Notes: generated by a model from the sequence alone, not told the origin. 64,000 nt of DNA from Apteryx mantelli (GCF_036417845.1 NC_090020.1:46112425-46176424); one strand, 5' to 3'; counted from the first letter of the stretch, positions 13,101-27,850 are shown. Program-made: numbers and translations.

Positions 13101-16100
13101 CAAAACTGTGCATATAATAATATATTGCTGGAGGGGATTGTTAAAGTATTGTTTTGGATTTGATCGTAGTGCAGGGGTGTGTTTTATGCTGGTGTTGATG
13201 GACATATCTTAATTGTGCAGGACTTGCAACCATGAATATAAGGACATGACAATTTTCATAATGAATACACTAAATACTATAAGCAGTATTTAAAAAATAC
13301 ACAAAGAGAATCTTAATACCTAATCCATGGCAGCAGAATCATAGGAGGAGGGATGAAAGAGAACACAGTTATTGTGTTTTGGGTATTGTTTTGTGTTTTA
13401 ATGCTGTTTTCTCAATAGAGCATCTTTAGTCTTGGAACTGTAAATCCACTTCTTTGTTTTGGCGGTGTGGGATCTAAGGGCTTTTGGATAGTGCTGAGGC
13501 AAGATATTATTGTGCAAGGTACTACTTGGAAATGGTTTTGGTAACTTTTTTTTTTTTGATTGAAATGGAAAGTTTTGTCTTTTGGATACCTGTCTAAGCA
13601 TAGCACAGATATGGGAAGGAAGGTTTCTGTTTAAAAAGAATGGGTTGTGGTACCATTGGTAATGCATACAGAGGGGATGCATGGGGCGTTGTGGGGCAGT
13701 GACAAATGAACTGTACTGCCACAAAGGGTCTGTGCCAAAGTTGGCCCCTGGCTTTTCTTTAAATTTGTGTTTTAAGGCATACAGAGCAGCATGATATAGC
13801 CAGCTAATAGATATCTGTGGTCACCCATGTGAAGTTGGGGGAGGCAAGGAAAAGGGATGGGGAATTCATGAAAGTCTTTTTAAAAGTACTGAACAGGAAT
13901 TGTGCAAGTTATTTCAATGCTCATGTTGCCTTTATAGCTGGGGATTCAAGCCTGTAAAATACATTGGTGGTACTTTTTCTCTCCTATACGTGTTGGCACA
14001 ATAAAAGGGACTTCTTGTATCAGCATTACTCCGAGAGGGGAAGAATGGATGCCTTGGTCATGATAGGAAGCCTTGGAGGAAAGTGTTTGAGCCGAACTTG
14101 CTGGTGCATTTGCTGCTGAGCACATATCCATGTGAATGGGAGGAAGAAGGATGATGTCTGAGCTCTTTCCTGTAGCAAAGCCAATTCCAGCAACAGCAAG
14201 GGACAATCCAAGAGACTGGGAGAAGATTACTGTGTTATTTTACTCTTGCAGTAACAAGATGTACAATGTTTGAATGTCCTACAGCTGTGGTTTGGGAGGG
14301 AGTCCTGGGTTTCCATGACCATCTGTTTTAGGGTTTGTAAGGCCAATAATCATGACTGGAGGATTCCTGCCATTGAATCCACTAAATATGACAGTAGAAA
14401 TCCCATAACTTAAGCCAAATGAAATCCTGTTTCTCCTAGTAGCTGATCTTGCAGGATTTGCTGGAGGTGTCCTTGTACTTAAACACACTTCAGTTACAAA
14501 AACATTATCCTGCTGTAGGAACAGCTAATGTTTTGGGTGTATCTCATCCATCCTTCCTTGTGATTCAGGCTGGTAGTGAGTACCATACCGTGACACATTC
14601 CTCACCAAGTGCTCTCTCAAGGAAGGCCTTCAGCCCTCAGAAAAGGGCCACAGTGAAGCCCGTCTGCTTTATGCAGAATAAACAGCATTGAGACCCAAGT
14701 GCACTGGGTCCTCCATGAACTGATTTGTAGCAGCATTTAAGCAGGGGGATGAATATTTGGTCTAGAGTAGCAGCAGATAAATCTACCAGGAGCACTGGAA
14801 AGCAGTGTGTAACATGAGCAGAAGGCTCTAGCAAATAGGCAACAGCTCCTTTGGAAGGCTGTACTCACACATTTACTCTGTTGCAATTAGACTTAGCCAC
14901 AGCATAACCTCATTCTAGATGCAGTTTTAACAGTTTGCTTGAGAGAGGCTAAATCACTGATTTTTTTGTTCTGTGTGTAATGGATGCAAACCAGCTCTGC
15001 CTGATTCAAAACAGGTTTCCAGTGTAAATGAGTCCTAAATATTTGCTGGATATGGCTGCTTCAGTAGCACTAATGATACGCAATGCAGACTGTCCTAGCT
15101 AAGACACCTTAGCTTCTGATATGTTAGATGAGAAACAGTCTGGTTAGCACTCTGTGCTAACAGCATTTATTTTATCTAAGCTAGCTTGGTTAGAACATGC
15201 TGCGTAGAGCTATCCTCAATCTTTTTAATTCCTTGATGTTACTTTTTTTGAACATAGTATAAAAATTACCCTATGCTAAATTCAATTCAACTTTAACAGT
15301 ACTTTTGTGGAAGAGATGTATCTTGAACTTGCAATACTTCAGAACAAATTTTCTTTCAGGGAGGAAACTGCTACACATTCAGACTAGTTCATACAGGTTT
15401 AATAGTGATGCATAAGCAGCAACAGACTTGTGGCTATATCTCCGCTCTGCCCTTTTTCTGATGCATCTCTGAATCTGAGTTGAATAAGAAATTCAAATGA
15501 AGTGCTTTCCTCATTCCTCAGGTTAAACTTTGATCTTTGTGAACAAGAAATTAAAACAACAACAAAAAAAGACACAGAGTACACTTACTGTAAAACCTCT
15601 TCCTGTTTAAGGTTTCTTGGGTATAAATGTTTAACTACTCTTTGGCAGCCCCATTTTACTGCAGCTAAAGGTGGACACCCATAAAATCTGTGTCTGCGAA
15701 GTTTACTAATGGGTGAGGAATGTGAGATGGAGAATGATGAATGCAGTAGGGAAGCCTTCTGGAGAGCGGGTTGCAAACTCATTTCTTTGATCCAGTGTGG
15801 CTTTGCTTTAACTTGCACTAGCTAATTATAGCTCTGTAAGAGCTAGCTGCCACATAAGTCCACCTGCTTTGCAAGCTGGCCTCCCCCCTCCAAGTCCTTG
15901 GCTGTCTTGCTGAAGGTCTTTGTCAGCCCATGAGGCACCTCTGAGCTTCCTTGGGACTTCCCCATCGTGGGCAGGGGTTTCACCTAGCAGGAGGCTGGGG
16001 AGGTCTCTGGGCCGGACTGCCCAAGTGCAAACCAAAGTAAAGGCTCTGCCATCTGTTGCGTTGATTTGGTGTGCACTGTTGCTCCAATTTCATTGCAGTT

Positions 16101-17953
16101 TAATTAGATACCCCTTGTAAAAGCAGTGTTCATATGTAGCATTTAAGGCAGGAAGTAGGAATCTATGACGTAGATAATGTTTTTTAACTTCCTATTGGTG
16201 CCCATTTTTCCCCACCCATGTTCAGTGTCACTGAACCACGTTCCAGTCATCTGGGTTAGATTCAAAATGTTAGAATTTGGACAGGAGGGTAATAGAGAAG
16301 CTCTGTCTCCTTTTGTTCACCTCTATTAATAATTTGCTCTATTCCTTTTTTAAAACTGGATATGGAGCAAGATGACAGCAGTGTGAGTGGGATTTCTCTC
16401 AAACAAATAAAAAGCTGTCACAGAACTTGAGCTCTGTAGCAGAGACTGAAAAAGGAGCTTCAGGAAAAAAATTTGTATGAAGTAAACAAACTTGGATATT
16501 GAAGTGAAATCTCTCTGTGAGAAGTGATGCTTGCATTTGGGGGAAGAAGAATAGACAGTATTACATTTGAAGATCTGAATGATATTTTCTACTGAGTAAT
16601 CATGTATTTAATATAACCCTAAGACAAACAAGGAGGCAGTGTAACCAGTTAAAACAAGAGACTGGAGGAATTTATGGAAGCAGGATGGAATGTCAGTGTG
16701 ACTAGCACTTCCAAACTAGCTCTCAGTTTGGAAAAAGACTAATTTATGAAACCTGTTGAGCTTTCAAAGAGGAATAAGGGTCAGGAAAGAGGAGTTATTT
16801 TCCTGGTATTGCCAGGTGACCATGGGCAGTCAACTAACTATCATGACTTTGAGTTTTGCTGCATAAGTACTTGTCATCTCTGTAAAATGAAAAAAAAAAT
16901 GCACTGACCTGTTATTTTCAGGGGTGCGGATTAGCATAGGCTGTAAAAAGTGCTGTTAGGAACAAGACATGGCCATGTAACACAGAGCTGCACATCCAAG
17001 TAAGGTCTGTCACTTGCCAGCAGTATTGTTCCTTACAGCCCTCCTGAGGTCATGTTTAAGGGCTGCCTTCCTCCAGCCTCAGTGGGCCTTTGTTATCTGG
17101 CAAGACTTTGGAAAGGGGGTGACACCAGGCGTACCCAGAAAGGTGAAAATGTGCAAAATGAGCTCTTGGGGATTTTTAGATGTACAACTGCTTCTCTACT
17201 GATATCCCAGGCCTTGCCTGTCCCCCACTGTGATGTTGTTCTTGATGTTTTCTTGCAGACACTTAGAAGGGTTGAGCTTGGGGACTGCACTGTGGCAGTA
17301 ACCACCCCCCCCCCAACCCCATGAAACTTAATTGCCATTCTTTTCAGTTCCAGTAGTTACCAGTGCTCCTGGCTCACAGATAGCAATGAGAAGGCTTGGT
17401 TATATTACCTACTATATGTGATCAATAACTGGATCATTCAACCTGCATGGAGTGGGGGGTAAAGGAGGAGGGGAAGGAAGGAAAGGTGATAGCTGTAACG
17501 TCCCTTGACTCTTTGTCTGTCCTGGCTCTATTTGCCTACAACATGCCCATAGAAGAAAAATGCCTGATTGAATAATGTTTGCACAGAAGCCAACTGTAAA
17601 TCCCTTGGGCAGCATGGTTAGGATGCAGTTTGTCAAGTGTATCTTTCATGATTGTAGTTCTAACAAGAACTCTGCTGACTTGTTTTTTATCTAGAAAAAT
17701 TACGTTCTCTTGTATTTGCCCTCTGTTTGAAGACTGACTTTGAGGATTACATTGAATAGTGGAATAATCTTTGGTAAAATATAATTAAAACACGCTGACT
17801 TAATTTGACCATTGGTCTTATTTTTACAGAAAAAGAGATTTATATTTAGGAAAAATAAACTGTTAGAAAAGACTCTGAAGTGAATTACCAGGCTTCACTT
17901 GCATTTTGCTGCTTTATTTCGTGCCATGATGGTGTAAGTTGGTGATTGGATTT

Positions 17954-17971
17954 AAAAAAAAAAAAAAAAAA
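17954..17971. repeat. Poly-A run followed by (GT)n
   Basis: Eighteen A residues are followed by a short GTGTGTGTG tract. It is a simple repeat. A processed-transcript tail is possible, but no source gene is recognisable upstream. Confidence 0.85.
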
Positions 17972-20900
17972 GTGTGTGTGGGGAATGCGCCAGAAAGCTC
18001 TGTTTTACGGTGTTAGGTTAGACTTCTTGCTAATTAACGAGGAAAAGATTTGGTTGTGGATATGGGTAGACTTTGAGAAGACCTAAAAATTAACAAAAAC
18101 ATCAGCTTTTGATATCTGTCTTGAAGGGATAGGGAGTGGGGTTGTTATTACAATGCTCTGTTTTCTCATATTGCTGGAATAAGTATTTTGTGCCATACAT
18201 ATGCGCTGTATGTATGCTTCTCTCCTCTTTGCCCTGCTGCCCCTACAACAGAGGTTAGCTGCGCTGGTAAAAATTTGGTTTTAGCACAGCTCTGATAAAG
18301 TATCCTGTGGCTCACAGTCCTGCACTCCTTTGTGGGGCTCAACTTGCCTGTGTGATGTAGATTATTGCCCCTACTGGTTCTTTTTCTTTAAAGCTATATT
18401 TATGCCTGAGCTGCCTGTCTATAGGCTGTCTCACTTACTTATAAAAATCAAGGGTATTTAAAAACTGTCCAAACTTTTAAAGGTTGGTGGCTGTTTTTTG
18501 CTTCCAGAATTTTCATAGATTGACTCCTCTCTCCAGCTCTGCGAGGCCCTGGCTTTGCTAGTGAGCCTTTCCCTTTGGCAGTGTTGCCATAACCAAATCA
18601 CTGTTACATGACCTGATCTGAATGGCACGTCATGTCGGCCTTGTGTAATTTTTCCACTTGACATGCTACAGTGTATTGTCTTGTCTTAGAAACAACAGCA
18701 AAAGAGTAAGACTTGGAGGTATGTTTTCTGAAATACAAATTGGTCTCCCTTGGGAAAATAATTTTGCTTTCAAAAGGGAGGATGCAAATAACTGTCTGCT
18801 CACTGCACACAGAATGTCGCTACCATATAAATACCATAATGCTCTCCTCAGCCTTAGATTATGCAGCATCTCTTCAGAAGCTCAGCAGAAAACACAGCAA
18901 GAACAGTCTCATTCCTAGGGAGACTGTTGTATTATTTTGGGGGGAAAGAAAGCTTGCAAAATGAAGAAAAATAGTTACACTTTAACAACAGATAGGTTTT
19001 TGTCTAAAACTCCCTTTTAAAATGGATTTTAAGACCGATTACTTGTAGGCGTGGAATGAGCTTGTTTAGAAATTCAGAAATAAAGTACTCCATGTTTTTT
19101 GTGAACACTAGATATTAAAAAAATTGTAAGTTATTTGAGAGCACAAGGCTACCAGGGTAAATAATGAAGAGGTTACTGTTTTAAGTAGCCAGAGCAAGCT
19201 ATACAAAGCAAATACACTGGGAAAGCAAAAGCAGTAAGAAAAAGCTCAGGTTAAGGCATTTCAGTTGGTGTCTAACTGTTGGAAGCTAAGTTTGGAATAA
19301 TGCAAAGGCAGCCTCTGTCCTTTGCAGAAGCAAAGGGGCTTTCTGGTGCTTTCTCTTTTTGGTACTTTCAGTACAATGAGGCAGTAAACTCTAAACATTA
19401 TCTTGAATGTACAGAGTTGATGTCTGGCTGTCTTCTGAAAGAAGCAATTGCTAAACTCTGTATTAGGCTACTGTGTTCCTTGGCTTTGCATCTAGGGCAG
19501 CAAGAGGAAGAGAAGGGGCACTTAGAGCTAAAAATGCAGGACCTTTTATCTGTGTATGACCATGTCATCTGGGATGGCTGCCAGCTGGTGGGCAGGATTT
19601 CAGCTATAATTACTGGTTTGTGAACTACAGCTACGACACCTGCCATGCTTGCTTGATGTTACTGCAGTAGGTATGTTAGTAGTATAAAACTCTATTTCCC
19701 AACAGGGTCTTTCCAGCTTTTGGCAAAGACTGTGATCCTTAACTACCTTACTATATGACTGCTGAACTACTGGGGAAACCTGAAAAAGGCAATCTTATTC
19801 CACATGATATTGCAATCTATGGCCTGGGCTCTGGACACAGAACTAGATGCCAAGATCTCTAACTGGATTTCTCTGATTTATATACAAATGTGACATTCCC
19901 AATGTCTCTATTGATTTAATTACTTTCCATGTAGCAAAAAGTGAGAGAAGCCATACTAATCCAATAGGACTATTGGGTGCTGCCTTTAATTTTACATCTT
20001 TTTAACATCAGACACTTGAGGTGCCAGGACGTGGTTGCGAGCTAAATCCTGTGCAGAGAGGATTATCTGTGTTTTGCTGAACTCATTAAAAAGTGAAGAG
20101 ACACAGCTGGCCTGCAGCAATGTCATGAGGCTTGGGGCTGTGCGCTGAATTCCTGCAGCACACACCAAGCCTGAAGCCTAGTGGTATTTCTATACGCTCC
20201 CACAGGTACACTTTTTCTCCTAGGTTATGTTGCTGCTGAATATAGCCAACACGGCCTGTGTCACTATTGTCAAAACTGTCTCATAAATGAAACCAATGTT
20301 ACCATAAAAACTAAAAACCTACACACTTCTTGTGCTGGTACTAAGCAATGATGCTGCTTTTATTTCCCTTCTTACCGTCTTCTAGGTATGTCTGGTAGTA
20401 AGGGATCCAAATGTAAATGTCAGTAAAATCTGATCAGACACACCTAGGAACCTCAGGTGAGAAATGCTTAATAGCATTTGGTGAGGGAAGGACATTTCAT
20501 AGAGGAAGGATGAGGGCAGCTGAAGCGAGATTTATTCAGATGCTATGTTGTCAGAAGAAAACTTGCTTCCGAGTGTGAATATGCATGTTCAAAAAGAGTG
20601 CTCTGTTTCTTAGTTTCCATGTTTTCTTCCTTTCCTCTCTGCTTGCTTTCTTCCATTTGCAAGGAACCACAAGAAATGTAGGTATGACATGCCTGCCTGT
20701 TTGACGCATTACAGTAGCCTTTCTGACCTCAAAAGACCTGTCACAGAGCAGGTTTCTTTGGAGGTAATATAATGGATGGGTTATTCTCAATGGGAATATG
20801 AGAGTCACAAATCATTTCCACGCAGAGACCTAAGAAATTGCATTATAGACTGAAAGGCCAGTGGAAAGTCAACAAAATGCCCTTGGGCCTGAACAAACTT

Positions 20901-21983
20901 TTGTCCTGGATCACACAGATCACTAAGTTTAAGAGAAATAGAAGTGGCATTGGAATTTGTTTTTCTGCTCCTGTAGTGGAATACTTTGTTCAATATAAAA
21001 ATAAATACCTGTTGTCTTGCTGAGAATATCAGTTTGTTGGGTCAGTAAAAGACAAAACTTCAGTCTCTGACCTACTCACAGATGTCAGCACTGAAGGCTC
21101 CATAGGATTTGGACAGACTCAGGTTCACAAGCTGCTTCTGACTCTGATGCGTGGCCATGGCTAGTGTCTGAGGACTGCCATTGTTCATGTTAGGAGTCTG
21201 GGTACTGCATTGACAAAACCCCTGCCTGGAAGTTGAGTACGTTAAGTAACAGCCAGGCACTGAGTTTCTCTTTGATGTGTAAAAGTAGTGAGACTTATTC
21301 TGAACAGTTTCTAAGATGAATGCCAATCTTCTTAATGCAGAGTATATGCAATTCATTATTCATTTTGGTGAATTGCAGAGTTCATCTTGCTGTGCAGGCC
21401 AGCTGCTCATTTATAAAATTGATTACACATGCTCTAAAGCCATCTCTAGGGAGCATCTAAATTGCTTCCATTGCCGCAGAGACTTTGATATTCCTATGGT
21501 TGAAGAATATTAACAATAACCAAGAGTAAAAGAAAGACAGCCTGTGTTATGATTCTTGATGTTTATCAGATTTTGGTTGCTCTGGAACGTTTTAGGGAGA
21601 TGTGTTTCCAGCATGTAAACTGTCGTTAACCACCCAGCAAGAGCAATTCAAGATGTCTTGGAGTGTGAAGGCTAGCTTTATTGCAAAAAAGTATAGATAA
21701 TTAAGCTACTTTAAAATAAATAAATAAAATTTCCTGTGAAAATCAGCTGCTTAGTTTAAGTAACAAAATATTGGTTCTTAGATTCTGTTTCTTCAGTCAG
21801 ACTACATCATCAACACTGTGAAGTGCAAAAAGGAGATGGAGGGGAGTGCATATTCACCTTGATCTGTGTAAGCTACTTCCTTTAAGCAGTGAAGCTGCCA
21901 GTGTTGGGGTTGTCAGTGGCTCATCCTGGGTGCAGGGGAGTCCTTCTCCCCACTCAGTTGTGACCTGCAGTTTTTGAGCTGCA

Positions 21984-22130
21984 TGTTCAGTCCCTGTTCT
22001 TGGAGATATTCAAAAGCCATCTGGACATGATCCTGGACAACATGCTCTAGGTGACCGTGCTTGAGCAGGGGGGTTGGACTAGATGATCTCCAGAGGTCCC
22101 TTCCAACCTCAACCATTCTGTGATTCTGTG
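21984..22130 (+). mobile_element. CR1 LINE, 5'-truncated 3' end
   Basis: This is the 3' terminal portion of a chicken-repeat-1 retrotransposon. The sequence runs through 'ttggagatattcaaaagcc', 'acatgctctaggtgacc', 'ggttggactagatgatctcc' and 'cccttccaacctcaaccattctg', then ends in two tandem ATTCTGTG octamers at 22,115-22,130. That is the characteristic avian CR1 terminus, which replaces a poly-A tail. Only the 3' UTR-like end is present, as is usual for CR1 copies, so no reverse transcriptase is encoded. It is fairly well preserved and is the clearest evidence that the host is a bird. CR1 insertions generally leave no clear target duplication, and none is seen. Confidence 0.92.
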
Positions 22131-25100
22131 ATGTGCATATCACCTTTCTCTGAGAAACTGAGGCTGAAAGGAAGATGAGAGAGGTAAGGAAGGCTCCTGC
22201 TGTCACTTCAGTGCTTCAGCAGCACCTCTGCTGGCAGACCAGGCTCAGTGCCCCTGTTCCTGTCAGTGTTAGGATTAAGCATTGAAACTGGGTGTTTGAG
22301 GACAGATGGCAAGTTTGCAGATAACCATCAGGGCTTAAATGGGACTTTGCTCTTAAGGGTCTCATCTTCAGCTAGACTTTTTCCAGGCAGACCTCAAACT
22401 TCTTGACTTCAGGCACCAGGTTTTTGTCAAAAAGGCCCTCTGTCCCAGCAGAATTTGGAAACAAGGCTACGTGGCAGCATACCTGGCTGCTGGGGAGTGA
22501 TGTGTTACAGTTGCTTGTTCCTAGGGCTTAGTTTAAAGCATGGAAATAAATGAGACTTTAATTTTTTAGCAGGCTTTTGCTTTGGGTCTCATACAGTTGT
22601 CTGAATTTTATGATGAGAATGCAAATTTCTAAATGAGGAAATTTGACTGTGTATTCCACCATGCCCCCTGTATCCTTTGGACAGTGCTCTGGATGCTGAA
22701 TAGCCTGAGGAAATACAATCTTAGTAGTGAGTTACATCAGTACTGAGTACTGTGCAGTATATTTTTTCATTCATACTTTCTCCCCACTACTTGCAGGGCA
22801 GGAGAGGTTATAATGCCTTACAAGCTGGTGGTGATAATTCTACAATAGACAGTATGTAGTAATCTGTGTGCCCTCTGTAATACCAAAAAGCTGGATGTAA
22901 ACCATCTGAACTTCAGCTTTCCTGCAATTGTACAGCACAAGTTTTATTCTGAGACTTGCGTGTAGTGAATTTATTCCTGATCCTCCCTCCTCAAAAAGCT
23001 CCTATAAACCAGTGTAGATGAACATCAGACTGCAAAGCAGATACTACTTGCAAATGGGTTGTGAAGAGAAACTGCTGAAAAAGTAAATAGTTAAATTAAT
23101 TTTCCCATTTTCTGCTTTTATATTTACTTAAATCTTGTTTTTCACGGTGATCTTATAATTAGAGGAGCTCTAGCAATAAATCTAATAATTTCTGAGTGAC
23201 AGATTGTGTTTTTATGCTTTCGAAGCTCACCTATAGTCTATGGCTTGCACGGGCGTTCAGGTATTGCTTTCAAGTGATAGCCTTCAGTTCAGAACTGAGA
23301 GTGGAACAGACCTGTGAAAGGATGTGGGTTTTGAGGTGAGTCTTCACTGGCCCCCAGGCACCAAAGCCCAAGTCTGCAACTCTCAAACTCTGTTGACTCA
23401 TGGAGACATCGGCATGTAAAGTAGCTGTAGCACATCCAGGCCTGCTGGGGGAAAGTCTGGTGTTGCCTCTTTGTTGGTTGAGTCAGGTATCTCGGCACAC
23501 ATTTTGTGCTGTAGTCCAGGTAGGATTCCCAACTGGGGTCTGATGCCCTCCCCAATTCAGCAGCCACTCCTGGAATCGGGCCTGCAGGGATCTCAAGGTT
23601 GGCTACTTATTTTGCTCAGAAATGTTGGTAATGCTTCTGTTGTAACTGTTGGACAGGAGCTTTTTCACCCTGTCCTCCTCCCCCAGGTTTTGAAAAGAAA
23701 TTATTCATGGGCCAAAGGAAGGGCACATGTGTGCTGGAGCCTCCAAAGAGGTGTCGGAGTGCTTGTGGGAAGACTGGTTAACCTTGAGACCTGGTGAGTG
23801 TCCCAAGGATGTTCAGGATTTGGGTATTTTTCTCGTGTGACTGTTTAGTGTAAATGTCTACAACATTCCTAGACTGGGAGAGCAATCTTGGATGCTTGTA
23901 CTGTCCTTTTCCCTTCATGTGTATCTGAGGAATGCCCATGCCTGTCTTGTTCTTTGAAATAGCGTGCCCGCAGCTCTTTCACGATGCAGAGAAATTGGAT
24001 TCATGGGGTCAGAGTGTGGAAGTGTGAACTCCATTTGAAAGCACCTCCTGTGCACTGCATTGTATTTCCTCATGTGCACCATATTGAAAGGCTGGCAACC
24101 TGAGCCTGATGTATCGTCCCTTTTGGAGGGATGAACTTTCAAACAAACAAAAAAACCCCTTCTTTGTTCCTGTGTGGATTAGCGAAGCATGTTTCAGAAA
24201 ACTGAACAGTTTCAAAGGCTCCCTGTTCTGGATTTTTTTTTAATTGAATCTGTTGAGCAATTATAAGGAGCAGGTTGTTTTTTCCATATCTAGCTCTTTG
24301 CATAGTACTGTAATTGGTGGGGATGGAAGCTGGGGAGTTCAGAGGTGTCTGCATATAATTCCGCTATGAAACTCATTCAGGAAACCTCGTAATTGGTTAC
24401 CTTCCTATGTGGAACGCTTGTCAGAAAAAAACATTTGTTGTCCCAAGAGTGCTAATAATGCCTGTATGAAAAGTGAATCTGACGGGATCAAAATTCAGGT
24501 GCATAGACACAAGTTCACTGGAATTTATTTTCTGTCCTGGTATGTAAAAATAACAATTCAAACTGTTTGCTCAAGACTGTTAAAAGCATCTCTTGTATCT
24601 CAAATTTTGACTACTGTAAGAAAAGGTAGCTATTGCTGACAACTCTCCTAAGCTGGTCGACTGCTTCTTATAGCACTATCTTTTTTTTCCCCTCATAGTT
24701 TTCCTTCTTGAATATTATTTCTGATTTATAAAACAGTAACAAAATCCTCAGCTTGAGGGAACTGCCAAGTCTGAGGGAGAGTTGGTTGAAGGAGATGTAG
24801 AGCAGGAATCCTGTTTTTTTAATATGTAAATAAATAAATATATATGTATATGTATGTATGTGTTGTGGTAAGAAAGCAAAACTAGCTGTCTCTTACAGCA
24901 CTATAAGAAACCCTACTAGAAAAGCAATGTCATAAGGGACAGGCTGAGTAGCTCTCTTACTTTTCAAAATGAAAAGGGGTGTTGTGGGGTGTTGGACCTG
25001 TTGTTGCTAATCCAATATGCCTGAATTGTGTGGGGTCGTATGTTTGTAATGAAGTGCTCTAAATGCCTTCTAACTTAACATTGGTTTAATGAAACTGCTC

Positions 25101-27850
25101 ACTGTCTTCCCTGTTTGCTATTGATGCCAAGTGAAGGCTTTATATTCCTAAAAAGAGGAGGGCTTTGCTTGCGTGTCAGTAGAGTTTGAACAATGTACTT
25201 GCTTTGACTTATATGAAAGAGCAGCTCTAAAAAGGTGCAAACTTTCTAAATGAGCGAGTTGAAAATATTCTTCATCTCTCATACTGGGCTTCACCCTGGC
25301 TTGATTTTAAGCCAGGCAAGAGCTTCAGTGTGAAACCAGCTGTGATTTCTTGAGTTTGTGTGACTTTGTTCCCAAATGGCCACATCAGGGGAGAGATGGT
25401 CCCCTACTGTCAGGAGTGAGGTGCTGAATGCCTTGTGGTGCAGGGGGCCAAGGCCTCAGTCCCAAACTAGTGCTAGCAGGAACTTGGGAATAAGTTTGTA
25501 AGTTGTAAGGCCAGGCATTGGCTAGTGGATAAAAATGGGCCATGTGTATGGCAGCAGGAGAGAAAAGTCATGTCCTTGGCTGTACTTTGGATGAGGCTCA
25601 CTTGGGAGGTATGTTGTGAACACACCTCTGGGATTAGCCCTGAGGGTGAGAGATGGAGTAAAATATCTCATCTGAAAATCCTGATATGGCCTCGGAGTGA
25701 ACTGAGGGCCAAAAATGAAAATACAGATAACTTGCTCTACCTCCACCACTAGGAACTCTGTATCCACAAGACTGGATAAAGCTAGACACAAAGACTAAGT
25801 CTACTAATCTGGATTTATATACAAAACAGCTTACCTTCCACTTCAAATGCTAAAAAAATATAGTGACCACTGAGGATTCTAATTCAGGGAGCAGTTTGGT
25901 TTCATTACCTGTGTCAAGTAAAATTTAATATTTATATACACTTTAGATGATAACCAAGCCATAAATTGGTATATACTTGGACTTGCACTATTTATATCAT
26001 GTATTGTGTTAACTTCTTGCACCTGCTTTTTTGTCAGTAGCCCTATTTTTGTGCTATGCAGCTGATGGAGAACTATCTTGATCTTCCCAGGACTTCATGA
26101 AAACCTAACTCTGACTTGGGGGGTGGTGGGAGGTGGAGAGGGGGTGTCAGGTCCGTAATGTCCGTACCTGACTGCCTGGCTCCATGTCTGTAGTGGCACT
26201 TTGTGCATGCAGTTATGAGTGAAATGGAAACAGTCTCTATCATATCAGAAGGTGCTCTAACTATATCTAGCTATATCTAGGTCTTTTTGTTATTATTATT
26301 ATTTTTTAGCTCTATATCAGGATTATTGGAAAGGATTTTTGGACCTGCCGGGTGTGACATCCTTTAGAAGTCAGATTTGAATGTAAGGCCTTAATATGCA
26401 CGTTGCTCTAACTTTGCAGTGGCTTTCTGTACTAGTGTTAACAGGATGGGCTTTCATAGCTGCTGCTTGCACAGACTAAGTTTAAGCAGTTGGATTACCC
26501 TCCTTGCCCTTTTCTGTGCCTTCTCTTTAGTGAATTGCAGTTAGTAAGGCAATCTTCTGAGAGAAGTAGAAAAATACTTCAATATACTTCAGGTGTAGCT
26601 AGTGCAATCTCATGTTTGCTTTAACTGGCAAAGAACTAATATATAATGGACCTAAAATGTGTGGCCAGATGCACGCTTCTTTCTGTTACAGCATGGTCAG
26701 ATGTCTGTCTGTCTGTTCTGAAGATTCAAGTTAGTTAGTGGTTCAGTTTTTCTCTTCTCTTGCTTCTGTTTGCAGAGTTAAGACATTTTGCTCTAATATT
26801 CTAATAACCTAGCTCCTGCAGCTTGCAGTCTTTGTGATTATTCTGCATTCTCAATACAGTGCTGTTTCTTTAGTTCAGGTGCCTTTCTGAAGATTCTTTA
26901 GCAGCAGCACTGCTTTTAGTGCAACAGACTTTGCAAAGAACTGAGAGGGATGGAGGAAGAGATGGCTACTGATGAAACCGTATGAGAGAGCTGTGGGTTG
27001 CAGATTTAGTGGAGTCCGCATGTGACACTGACTTGCATTTTCTCTGTGGTTATCTGTATTACGTCCTTTGAGGTGAAAAGAGTGCAGTTCCAATTCAGAT
27101 CGTATCAGTGATGCATTTTTACATTTCTTATGACTAGAACATGATTTAAAGGAGAACTGAAATCTGGCTGCAGAGTAGCCTCAGTGAATGTGTGTAATGG
27201 GGACCACGCATCCACACAAACCTTTTTTTACATTAGAACCTCATAATCCTTGCACTACTCAAATGTCACACTCAATATCTAAGATCCTCTGTCTCCATTC
27301 TGAGAAAGTGTTAGACCTATAAATAGGTAACACTGAGCTTTTGAGCACCCTGTGGTCCTTGGCATGAGTTAAGCTTCTGAGTGCTGTGAGCGTGGGGGTA
27401 GCAGAGAGTTAGGGACCCAGAAAGAAGGTTCATGTAAGTCAGCAATCTGACTAAATCAGCCAGTAAAATGAATATGCTGGAGAGGAGAAATCTACCTCCC
27501 AAAATAACTAATCCTCCTGCATCACATCCCCTCAAATCCCTAATGTCAAGTTTAAGACAGGAACATACTTATGCTTTGAGTCCTCAACCATGAGCCCTTT
27601 CTGGGCATGAATCAGATTAAAACCTCTCTTTCACAAAAAGAAAACAGTATTTCTGCCAGAGTTGGAGGAAGGTTTTGTACCTGAGTTTGAAAGCATCTTA
27701 GCAAGTGTACTCTTTCAGTCTAAAGGAGAGGGAAGTGTTTCTGTCACTTGCAAAGAGAAAGATCTAACCTAGATTTTATATGCAAACCTTGGATGAGTAG
27801 ATAAAATTGGATGCATGTAAGCAATGCTATCCAGTGTCAACACCCTAAAA
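22131..27850. other. Noncoding stretch between CR1 and the repeat block
   Basis: No coding exon or RNA gene is recognised. Apart from the AT microsatellite at 24,827-24,862 and short tracts such as (ATT)n near 26,291-26,305, I see nothing structured. Confidence 0.5.
24827..24862. repeat. (TAAA)n(TATG)n compound microsatellite
   Basis: TAAATAAATAAATA runs directly into alternating TATATG/TATG units. A simple-sequence repeat, likely polymorphic. Confidence 0.85.

Larger units (their letters stand above)
3952..21983. other. Noncoding stretch, likely intronic or intergenic
   Basis: About 18 kb without a recognisable coding exon, RNA gene or intact mobile element. Reading frames of 60-115 codons occur on both strands, but their translations match no family I know and their codons look random. 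The stretch has several homopolymer runs (listed separately) and poly-C runs near 4,650-4,662 and 9,604-9,617. The segment 13,946-14,488 has two same-strand minus open frames that I could not identify; see findings. Confidence 0.5.

Noticed and set aside
19279-19623. A 114-codon plus-strand open frame
   Set aside because: It begins at TTG, matches no family I know, has no flanking splice sites that fit, and has chance-like codon use.
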